64,000 nt of DNA from Mactromeris polynyma. Taxonomy: Eukaryota > Mollusca > Bivalvia > Venerida > Mactridae. Position 1 is the stretch's first letter. Every line of letters starts with the position of its first letter. The position numbers and the translations under genes are program-made. The notes under the pieces are model-generated. The model had not been told where the DNA came from, did no database searches, and saw only the letters and a program-made list of their open reading frames with translations. This document shows, piece after piece, positions 46,516 to 58,800 of this stretch. The stretch is taken from NCBI GenBank assembly GCA_032209605.1, contig JASFXZ010000028.1, forward strand, positions 7,574,941-7,638,940, in the 5' to 3' direction.

Positions 46516-46815
46516 TCACCAATTCATAGTTTTAATAGGTTTCAAATCTTCATGGCTCCCTTTCTTCTTAAATGAAGCAACCGGAATCCGGCCATCGATC
46601 AGTTGAATTAAAGTAACCAATTCCTTGTCTTGCATCACCAGTTTATGACTGACCAACACAGATCTCACAATGTCAACAAGTTCATCAAATCTACACACTT
46701 CTGTATCAGCTTTCCTCCAGTTAGTTTCAAGCTTCTGTATTCTACCAGATGCCTTCGATGTTATCTGTTCAATCTGCTTGTCCTTCTCTCGCATCATGCA
46801 ACGATATTTCTCCAC
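46516..46815 (-). CDS. SPAG5: SPAG5-like last coding exon with stop
   Basis: 99 codons plus TGA (46516-46518). VEKYRCMMREKDKQIEQITS, then KADTEVCRFDELVDIVRSVL, resembling the astrin C-terminus. A basic tail follows (SFKKKGSHEDLKPIKTMNW). No close polyadenylation signal was found; an AATAAA reads on the minus strand near 45,190. Confidence 0.87.
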   Translation of the reverse strand: MEKYRCMMREKDKQIEQITSKASGRIQKLETNWRKADTEVCRFDELVDIVRSVLVSHKLVMQDKELVTLIQLIDGRIPVASFKKKGSHEDLKPIKTMNW

Positions 46816-49800
46816 CTGAAATACATAAAAATACTTTGATCATTCGACAATAGGGGTTCCATTTGACCCTGGAGATGACCCCTGGAATTTCCAAAAGGCC
46901 ACATTTTGACCCTTAGGATTCTGGCTGAAGAGTCATTTTTTCTATAAATCATAGGTATTTCGGTTATCAAATTATAAAATTGGGTCAAAAACTATCAAAA
47001 TGTCCCTCGAGTTTCCGCACCTTGTGGAACACCTGCAACAAGTATCGGTGATTCAACCAGTGTTATTCAGCCTTGTCATACAGTAATACTGCAATAGGCG
47101 GAAATATGGTTGCAAGTTTGAACTTGATTATTTTATTTCCATTTTGAAACAAGTTCTTATACTAATCATTCTCGATGACTGCTTCCTGGCTACCAACCAG
47201 TAATTGCTCCAAATTTAGCGATTGTGAAGTTGAAGTTTCCATGTGCAAACCCTGTACATTGCTGGGCTCAAACTCACGACCTTCGACACAGAAGTCAGGC
47301 GCTCCACCCCTCGACCACTGCGCCTCCAAGTGCTATACAAGTTCTATATATATACATATACATTGTACTACAAAATGGACAAAGGGAGAGAACTCTAGAG
47401 GGTTAAAAGGATATCTAGAGGGTTTAAGGGAGAGAACTCTAGAGGGTTAAAGGAAGAAAATTCTAGAGGGTTAAAAGGAGATCTAGAAGGTTATAGGGAG
47501 AGAACTCTAGAGGGTTAAAGGGAGAGAACTCTGGAGGGTTAAAGGGAGAGAACTCTAGAGGGTTAAAGGGAGAGAACTCTGGAGGGTTAAAGGGAGAGAA
47601 CTCATGACAATCTCCTGTGGACAAATCCACCATGTTTTACCTTCTTCTTCAGGTCAAGAATTTCTCTCTGAGATTGAACATCAACACCATGTGTTCCTTG
47701 ATTTCCTTCAGACACGGTCTCCATCTTACGTAGCAACTCTGCAATCTGTTCATTCAGTAAATTCCTCTCTGTCTCGAGAGCTTCATACTTTTCCTTCATA
47801 CGACAAATTTCATCTGTCAAACTCTGAAAGTGTTTGAGAAAAAATTCCCATTAGTCATTATCCTGGTATTTTAGTTAAAACCGTAATATCCCTTTTTAAC
47901 ACCCCAACCTAATAAAAGCCCCTGCCTATTTTTGAAAATGTACGCTATTTCCCCCGCGAGTATGTAACATGAAACACTTCCAGTTTATCACTAGTGAATA
48001 GAGCATACACATTAATAACTATATAACTACCAAATGACCTCTAATAAACTCCCCCTTTCAGAAAATGTAACACGTTAAATAGGGATTTTACGGTAGTAAA
48101 TTTTGTTTTGTTGGCAAAATACATATACAAGAAAAACATTGCACTCGCTGAAATGGTGCTTGATCCTATAGTAAGCAATAGTATTATTTGTGAAAGGTTA
48201 TAACAATCTTTCACTGGCATCCAGTACCGATATATCCAGCTGGACGGTTTCTGTCTAGGCAAGAACGAGGCTCCGTCAAATTCCCGCCTTAACAGGCACC
48301 CGAGAGCCGGAAATAAACGCCCAGTGTTTCAATGACGTTCTGGTTATGTTAATACATGATTTTTCAAATTCATTCAAATTATTATTCGCCACTATATGAA
48401 GTCATCAGCATGAAACTCTAGTCTGGTATGCAAGGAAATGTTTTCCCTTTTATTCTGATAAAGTAAAAACATGGGCAAGACCTGCAATCACTTTTCTCTA
48501 AAAGCTACAAGAAAATGTCCTGTCTTAGGAACACAGGAGATTGTCATGAGTTCTCTCCCTTTATCCCTTCTAGAGTTCTATATATATACATACACTACAG
48601 AAGGGAAATAGTAGGGGAAAGAACTCATAACAATCTCCTGTGCTTAGGAATACAAAATTTATAAATTAGACTTATAAATATGATATGACAGAAATATACA
48701 GTCGGACGTTTATTCAACAACCTTCTATCCGAAATGAATATCAGGTCCCGATGTATCTTCTTAGGCATGTCAATCAGAAATGGGCTATATAACAATGAAT
48801 TATTCAAATGAAATTTTGGACCCAATGAATTCGAATGAACGAGATCCAACTGTATTTTCTACGACTCTCACATGTAAAAGTGCCAACACCTGAAAGAATT
48901 GCTACACCGTAGCTTAAGGTTGATAACAAGATGTGTTCAAACAAATGTTTATCATTAATCAATGACTGACTTGAAGTTTCATACAACAACATTGCTAATG
49001 CGCAAACACTGTTACTAAGCAGGGGTCAGTGTCACTAATTTTTGAACTAGCAGGGAAATCAACAAAAGTAGGCGGGGGTCTGGGGGATACTCCCCTTAAT
49101 TATGCTAATTTATACAAGAAAAGTAGCCGGGTGATGAGGCTTATGTTACCGGCTAATTTAACCAGCTCTTATTGACACCCCTGACTAAGTGATGTGTTGT
49201 ATTGTATAGTCACCTTATTTTCTACATTCTGGTCTAACATTGATTCAAATTTGTCACTCATATCTTGAATTCTGGAGTTCAACTCATCAACCACTTTTTG
49301 GCTTTTGTCTAGTTCGGACTGAGTGAAATCACGTTCTGCGTGTAGATGTTTCTCAGAATATTCACATTGACTCACACGGCTACATAAATCCTCACTGAAA
49401 TAAACCGAGCAGATAAATGTGCAAGTTCTAGAACACCAGGTACAAGTTATAGGCCTTCTGGGGCATTACAGTCAAACCTGTGTTAAAGACCACCTGCGAA
49501 CAAAGACCACTATTGCAAAACCTGTCTGCAAAGACCACTAATTTTATCTCCCATCAGACCATTTTCAATGATATTTAATCTGTTACTAGAGACCACCTGT
49601 AAACAAAGACCACAGTTTGCTGTTCCCATGGGTGGTCTTTACAGACAGGTTTGACTGTATTCATAAACACTTTGACTTTAAATTTGCAAAACTTATATTA
49701 ACCACAGCATTTTGTTTTCATTTAATCTAAACAAACGAAATACTGCCTGAATAATTGTTTTTTCCCAATGTACATTTTCGCCAATTTTTATTAAAATCTT

Positions 49801-52800
49801 TATTGTTGTTACAATAGCATAGGAGCCCATAGAACGTTCGTTTGAGATTCAGACTTATAATGTTTATGAACAAGACCCTAGCAAAATAACCAATATTACT
49901 TTATTAGTGTATGAGCCATCAACTTTCAGAATAATATTTCAACGCCAATTTGAAGTCGTCAAGGGATGACAACTCAAATCTTAAAGACAGTGATGGATTA
50001 GTAAGGCCAAACAAATAAATAAGTGTGGTTCCAGTTACATGCCTGAAAAAAATAGGGTAGGTAGGTAGGTTTTTTTTTTTTTTTTTTTTTTTGGTTATTA
50101 ACGACTATTATTTAGTGTCGTTGTCGTCGCGCGCAACAGACCCACTTTTACGATTTTTTTTTTTTTTGATATTGAATAAAAAAGTGAAAAAATAAGGTCG
50201 GTCGGGATAGGGAACCACACTTATTTTTTGTTTAGGCCTAAGTGGCAGGGCATCACTTCAGATAGGTTTTGGGAACGGACACCCATAGGCATACCCACAA
50301 TGAGGGAAGTTTGTGTCTTTAAAAGATGAAAAGCAGAAATATGAAGTATATTTATATGATCAATTTTAGATATTTTTATGGTGATTTTAATCAATTTTGA
50401 CAAATATTCAAGATTTTCTTGACAAATGTCTGAATATATTTAAAGAAATGTGGATTAACCCCAACTCAATCGACTAACCTTAGAAGAATTTTCCCTCCTT
50501 CTTGTATGGGGAATGTTCAGTGAAAATAAGGGACAAATATACTATTTTCGCAGGGGAATGGTACCCATGAACGGCCCCAAAAAATGGCCGAACAAGCCCC
50601 CTAAGTGGTGACGTAAAACCATTAATTTATAAGTACAAAGGACAGCTGAAACAAGTACAGAATAGAATAGTCAGAAGAAGAACTAATGTCTGAAGTAAAT
50701 CACTTTGAAACTTAGCAATCTGTTGTCTCAAATAGCAACATTCAAAACAAAAGTTACCACAAATATATCTGTGACAACAGTAGACATTCATGGATTTTAG
50801 TTCTTCACTACAAAAATGTACGTACTTCTCAAAAGTGACATCGTTTAGGGATGATCTGAGCGCTTTTTCAATAATATGAGCAACTCTTGTAGTCTCCTCA
50901 AAGAGTTCTGCAACACGCTCAAGCTGACTATTCAATCCAACATCATCTCCAATATTACAAACATCTTCAAACTTGGACTCTACTTTGTCAGAGAAATGTT
51001 TACTGGGACCCACTTTCTTTCCAATTTTATGTTGCCGTGTCTCCTTGGAACTTGTCACATCAGCACTATTTACTTGCATCGTAGAGTTTTGATCGGAATC
51101 TTTTGGTTTGGCAGAATGAATTGGCGCGAAAGCACTATTCGCTGTACAACCCAGTTTTTTCCTACTTAACGTGTGCGGACTTTCCACAGCCACTTTGTCC
51201 TTTCCTATCAATTCCACAGCACTATGTTTCATGGTATCATCTCTGACAGTACTGGACTGTTCATCATCTGTTTCATTTTTATCGCCCACACTTCCTGATT
51301 CTTCTGTGCTTTCAGGTTCAGTAGATAACACCGCAGACAGCACTTGAGATACCAGGGAAGATGACGGTTTTAGATGGTTATCCTTGTTTGAATCTGTCAA
51401 GGTAACACAAGAACTTGATCCGTCATCAACTTTCGATTTATCCTGAAAGATAAATAGGAAACTCTTATAAATACACAGCCAGAACATTACATGATTTTCC
51501 AGAGATACTGAAACAGAGATATATCCACAATGGAGATTTTAAAATACAGCTGAAAGTTTAGTTACCAAGCTGTAGGTCAGATACAAAAACAATAGGACCA
51601 ACAGGTAAAGTAAAATGAAGTTGAAAAACATATTTTCTGCAGCAAGAATCCAAACATCACACAACAATGTTGTTTGTCTGAACTACGACACAATCTGAAC
51701 TACAACACAATCTGAAATACGACACAATCTGAACAACAACACAATCTGAACTACAACACAATCTGAACTACAACACAATCTGAACTACGACACAATCTGA
51801 ACTACAATACAATCTGAACTACAAAACAATCTGAACAACAACACAATCTGAACTACAACACAATCTGAACTACAACACAATCTGAACTACAACACAATCT
51901 GAACTACAACACAATTTTGAACTTTTCTATTCAATTACTTATGTTTGGAATGGGTTTGGAACCCGCAACCTGCACCAGACATTCCACCTCAATGCCACCT
52001 GTCCTGTTAACAAATACTTTCAGTTTTCAACTCTAAAATACATAAAACCTCACTTAAAGACCACCTCAAAATTAAGAACAAATTATCAAGTCCATTTTCA
52101 CGGTTTTGCTCTCTAATCAACCTCAATATTAAGACCAGACCAGAATACTAGTTTTCAAGGGTCCCGCGGATGGTCTTATTATTGAGGTTTTACTGTATAT
52201 AAAACTAGAGCACAACAAACCTCAATTCCAGCTCTTCTACATAGACTGGCTAACACATTGACCATGTGGTCCACCAATTCATCAATGGTAGACGAGGCAT
52301 CAGTAATCTCGGTTCCCTGCTTTCTCATGACATCAGATGCAAACTGCTGGGTGTAAGACAACTCCTCCAGGGTACCAGACAACGTACACCTGTAACACAT
52401 ATCACACGTCAGACAATGATGGAACGCATAGTCGGTGATTGAGAGAATCTTTCACCTACTTCCCATATGGATAGAAATATCCAGCACGATGGTTACTGTT
52501 TGCCTAAACAGTTACCCGAGAACCGGATATTTCCATCAACACAAGAAGCCAGTAGTAGTTTCTTTTTCTTGCATATCTTTTTTAAGGAATAAAGGACGAA
52601 ATTGAATAAAACGACTTTCTTTTTCTTGCATATATTTTTTAAGGAATAAAGGACGAAATTGAATAAAACGACTTTCTTTTTCTTGCATATATTTTTTAAG
52701 GAATAAAGGACGAAATTGAATAAAACGACTTTCTTTTTCTTGCATATATTTTTTAAGGAATAAAGGACGAAATTGAATAAAACGACTTTCTTTTTCTTGC

Positions 52801-55800
52801 ATATATTTTTTAAGGAATAAAGGACGAAATTGAATAAAACGACTTTCTTTTTCTTGCATATATTTTTTAAGGAATAAAGGACGAAATTGAATAAAACGAC
52901 TATCGTTTTAAAGACTTTTTGCTTATAGTAGCATAATATTTCACAAATTCATTCAAGTTATTATTTGCAAGTATTTGACGACATTATTTGTGTTTTCTAG
53001 CACATGCATGAACACAGGAAATCCCAGTCTGGTTTACAAGAATAACTCTGAGATACATATTTGAGGAGTTATTTAATTGAAAACATTAAAAATTGTTTCC
53101 TGAAATAAAAGATGCAAAGTATTTGCCAACCTCCTGTTCATTTCAATTAAAGCGAAGAGAGAGGACACAAATGTACATAACAAGGTTATTTCATACCAAA
53201 ACTAGTTGTAAATGTCATATAATATAAGAAGATAATTTGGATAAGTACATGTATTTTATTATCTACCTCGAGTACACAGATTTAACAGATAAAACAACTT
53301 CCATAAATTTTTAATTGTAAGTTGGTTGTTTTGATGGATTCGTACGTCTGAAAGCTTACCTTACTTCCTGTTCCTTAGCTCTCAGTTTTGCACAACAGTC
53401 CTGAAAATAATGGAATACAAACAAACATTATTTCATGAATAATTACACATTTAATTTTTGAGCAAAAAAGTGACTTATATATAAAATCTCCTGGAAGCAA
53501 ATATGCCATGACAATGCTATAGGTGTATTTAAAGATTCAATATGGCCATCTCCATCTCATGTCACAAGGGTTCCATTGACCCTGGAGTTGACCTTTTGAC
53601 CCAAAATGACCCTTGATATTCAGTACCTAGTGGAACCCCTAATAATTTTGGATAATGGTGTAGGGGCCATTGATTGTGGACCCGTTTTACCTATACAGCA
53701 GTCTACGCTTCTCCCCATTAAATTTTCCCCTAAATATTTCTATAATTTTCTAACCTTTTTGCTCAAAGTCTGGATTCTGAATAGAAAAAGGTTATACGTT
53801 TTAGGCTTAAGTATTGGCCTTTGATTGCTTTTGTACTTAATTAGATGTTATACAAAACGTATAATATAAAAAAAATATATGATACTAAAAAGACAAGTAC
53901 AGATGTTGGACAGAAATATACGCATGAAACGTTATTTGTATGAACGTCATTTAAACATGATACAATTTATTGGCGGTCTATCTCTGTCAAATATATTTTC
54001 ATCTTAACATCAGTCACACATTTAAAAATCAAGTTAATGAGGTGTGACTTAGTCTAATTTTAGTCGTCTGTAATTTGAATAAACAAAATCAATCGTTTCA
54101 TTTGGAAATGGGTCAAAATCATCAAAATCAAGTACTGGGTGTGAAGACAATGTGACTCTGGTTCACAAGTGAACACGTTAGGGAGAAGTTGAGAGACCTA
54201 AATCTACAGTTTTTAGTAGACCAGGGGAAATGTTGATATCATGTGGTCGGAGAAAATTGATACATGAAAGTGGTAAACGGAAGCTTATTCGGCAAGCACG
54301 AGGTGACAGGTTTTGTCTGATGGAACCATTGTTTGTTTGACATCACCCAATGTTGATGAAAAACATGGCCGCTGTTACTGGGCAAATATTTCTGTCCAAC
54401 GTCTGTATATGTAGATAAGATATGACAGCCTTACTTTAAGGTCACTAAGCTCACGTTGTGTCGACTCCAGTTGTTTGGTTAAAGTTTTCTCCCTGACTTC
54501 ATGAGCCATGGCAGCTTCCATCTGTTTGTAGATCTGTTCACGACATTCAAACAATTCCTTGTCCTGTGAATCTATCTCACTCTCCCTGTTCTCCAACGTT
54601 CTCTCCAGATTACGTATAAGCAGCATTTTCCTGTAATTGTAATGAATATATTATTTGCTTGGCCTGTATCTATTCTAGGTTTGGAACGAAGCTCGGACTG
54701 ATGTTTCTAATAATTGTTATTCAAAACATGTTCAGCATTATCATTTCTGAAAGATTTACATGGTACTTTCATGTAATTGTGCACAAACGGTGAATGGTAC
54801 AATTTCTGACTTGCTGCGTTGTATACTTCATATCATCAATATTTGATTACATTACTTGGTAACTTATTATTATTTGAATTTAAAGACTGTTAGGTCAGAC
54901 ATTGACAAATGAAGATTGATTTTGAAAAGGCAAGTTAGTACTAGATGTGTCTATAGCACATGGATGCCCCTGTTATGGGCTTTTCAAGCATCATTGAACG
55001 GAAAAAAGGCCAAAAATCCTCCAAAAATTAGTGGATTGTATCCGAAATCAAACTTGCACTGTATTTTATTATCCTATACTTAAGTGCCAATTATGAATTG
55101 AATCTGTCCGTCCTTTCAAGAGATATTCATCAGAAACCCATTTTTTCCAAGGACGAACAGGGGCAACACGTTATGCCCTTTTGAATGGCAGGGGGCATGA
55201 AAATGAAATGTCTAACAATTCAGAACAACCATACTTATCGCAATTAATAGAAACATTTACAGAAAATTATCAGGTACGTGGAATAATCAGAGTATAACTG
55301 CATGTGTTAATAATAATTATTTCTCATCCAAATTTATAGAAAAACAAAATTACTTTTCCAAAGAATCCTTGTAGGCTGTTTCATCTTTCAGAAGTTTATC
55401 TGTGGTTTCATTCAGTCTGAAAATAACACCAAAATTATAACAACAGGGATCCATGACGGTCCTATATCACTCACCTGAGTACACTGGCCAAATAAGACCA
55501 ATGTGTCAATATATTGGTCTAGGTTACTTCAAAACTGTTGTTTGCATGAATTATTTACAGTTTATCTACATCTTTGTGACCCGGATTTTCAAGGTAGGCA
55601 ATTGGTCTCTCATTTCTGAACATATTAACCTGGTCCTGACCTTTATGCATGAATATATTATACATCAATTACGCTGACTATATAATATTCCGTGAGAGAA
55701 TCGTGCATCATCGGAATTTTTCGTTGCAGTTAGGGAATTCATTGCATTTGTGGATTTCTTTCAATATATATTATTAAATTACCAAAAGTGTTCATCAATA

Positions 55801-58800
55801 CTTAGATAGCGGAAGGCAAATTTAGATAATTAGTCTACTGTGCAATTAAGCTAATAGAGGTAACTAGGAACAGGTTAATTAGTCCGAGTAATACATGTTA
55901 TTCTATCTGTTGAACATGATTATTTGGCAGTTTTTTTCAAAAGTTTTTACTACAAACCAAATATCAAAGCTCTAAGCCTGATGGTTTTGGCAAGAACATT
56001 TTCAAAATCTATTTTTAGCACCTGTGACCTACTTATGCAGCAGACCGTAACAATTTATATAACCTTGAAATAGCACCATCAAGGGATAATTTGGTGTTAC
56101 TAGGAAATTATGTAAGAGATTGTCTGTTGATTGTCGACAGCAGACAAGATTTGGTTTCAGATGTAGAATAAATAGTTAGACCAGCTGACCCAGACAACAG
56201 ATGTACAACATATAGCAAGTATATCAACCAGCACAGAGATGAAGAAATGACTGATTTCTCGGCAATGATATACAATAAATAAAATATTAACCTTTTATTC
56301 ACATCTTCAAGTTTGTCACTTAGTTCCTTTACAACAGACTGACTTTTCTCTAGCTCATCTTTCAGTCTGTCTACTTCAGACTGGATGTCAACATTCTGTT
56401 TTGTCACGTCCTCACACTGAGACTTCAGCATATCTCTCTCTGTAATGATAACCAAAAGTAGAAAAATCGGGGTACCAGTCAAATAATCGTAAATACAACA
56501 TTTTTGGGGCTATAAAGTTCCTTGACTTTGTGTTTGACTAATGTACTCCCCCCAACCGCTCAGTCTGTGCCCACTGACTGACTTCCTTAGCGTGTCCTGT
56601 GGTGTATTCCATCAAAGTAAAAGAAACTTAGTGGTGTGAGACTGCTTTTTCTTTCTGTAACTGAATTTTTTATTTATCATTGTTTATGTCTTGACATTCA
56701 CCTAGTCCCTTAGACTGTTCAACTTCCAATGTAAGGTTGTCCTGCAGTGATTTAGGTGGGTGCAGGACTAGCAGACTAGTGTTAGTGTCGAACCCTGAAA
56801 TCACAGGACAAAATGAGATAAAAGCAATAACGTAAATACTTCAGTACATACCCAGAGTAACTGAGTCATTTTCTTCCCTCATAACAAGTACAGTCTCTTC
56901 CGTTGCCTCTAACTCTGCTTTCGTCCGTTTCAGCTGGGAATCAAGCTAAAACAAGAGAGAGTAAGGTCATCCTCAAACAATGGTTTGTTTGGCATTAACC
57001 CTATCCAGCAATATTCAGGTGGGTTGGCAATTATTTCTTTATGGTCCTACTAAGACCCTTAATTTATTTTTGAGTAGGGGCCATTTTCATGGGCAGGTGG
57101 GGTTATGCCAAACAAACAATTTTTATATTATGGTCTAAATATTAATAAGGTAAAACATTTAAACATTCTGAGGTTCATCAGTTAACTGCTGACATCCCTA
57201 GAAAAAACAAAACATCGATAAAAACGAAGACATTATACACAGAGACATATAATCTACTAGTTAAGAAAAACAACACAAACTACATACCAAGTAAATGACT
57301 AGATTTAATGCAATTTTGCAGCTTTTTTGACATGTTCATTGGCTTCCTGACACATAATTATCGGCTAATTGGGCCAATGTTATGTTTTAACATAACCAGG
57401 GATTTTTTACCCTTTCCAACTCATTTTTTTCCAATCAGACTACCGAAAACCTGCCTACCTAAGGACTTTAAACACAGCACTGTCAATAAGTTTTGGTTGA
57501 ACCTGCCCAAACAGAAAAGTAACCAGCCATTAAGGGGGTCCGGAGGATCACAAAATACAACCTTTGCAAATCTGAACTGACTCAAAGGCTGTTTGAATTT
57601 CAAACAGTGGCCAGTTCTTTTTGACTACACCGTAAACATAGATCAATATTTGTACAGCCTAAGCTAAAATATCAAATTTGAGTGAATTTTAATTTCCTTA
57701 TTTATAACACAAATCATACATGAAGATACCATCCTACCTCCAGCATTCCCTCCTTACACTTTGCTATCATCTGTGCCATCTCATCTCTCTCATTCTGTAT
57801 AGACAGTTTATCTTCTTCCAGCAATTTAGAATCCTCCGAGTACTTCAACAATTGTTCCTCAAGATGTGCACCCTGGATACGACAATACACAGAACACACT
57901 CATTACCACAGGCATGGTTCATACAGAACTTCCAGCAAAAAATTCAAGTACTTTTTAAGGACCTTTTGTGTACTTTTTCCCCATTTTCAAGGACTAAAAA
58001 TTGTTTGGTATAGAGAGGAAGGGATCCAGTGTATTTTTCAAGTTTATTGTCCCAATATGACCATCACTGCAGCACGGATAAAATTACACAGTGTAAGAAT
58101 TACTTTAAGAGGGCATAAAACCTGTTGGCCACTGTGCCGTACTGTATAAGCATAATATCGCCTACTCAAATTCAAGGACTTTTAAGACTGTGCGAACCTT
58201 GACAGGGTTCTGATATAAAACATTGATGATTACAGTCGGACCTCGTTTATAAAAGTATTTTTGTAGGAGTTTTTGGCTGTTACAAATTCAAGTATTTTCC
58301 AAGGAGTAGGCTTCAAATTCAAGGACTTTTCAAGAGTGTGCAAACCTTGACAGGGTTCTGATACAAAACATTGATGATTACAGTCGGACCTCGTTTATAA
58401 GACAACCTTCTACCCAAATACTTGGAAACATCGGAAATAAATATCAGGTCCCAGTGTATCTTCTTAGGCACGTCAAATTGAAATGGGTTATTCAAAACTA
58501 TGTATCATTCAAAATAAAATTTTAGACCTGATGAATTTGAATGAACAAAGTTCGACAGTATACTATAAATAGTAACAGGAATATTCTGATATATATACAA
58601 GAAGTATCATAAGGCTGCAGTTTTCATAAGTGGATAGTACAATATAAATATGGTATTCATGGTTCCCAAATGAGAAGGCAAAACTGAGTAAAATATCTAC
58701 AGGTTTAGAGAGTGAATTACAGGCTTTTATAGATTTTTTAAGAAAAAATAAACATTTTAAAGGATTTTCCAAATATTATAGGTTACAACAGATTTCACTA

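Noticed and set aside
52536..52859. Protein with 19-residue repeats
   Set aside because: Produced by a 57-bp minisatellite in an intron; no splice signals or conserved motifs.
56702..56741. Constitutive SPAG5-like exon
   Set aside because: Inclusion with the neighbouring 94-nt exon brings a stop into frame; listed only as a candidate alternative exon.
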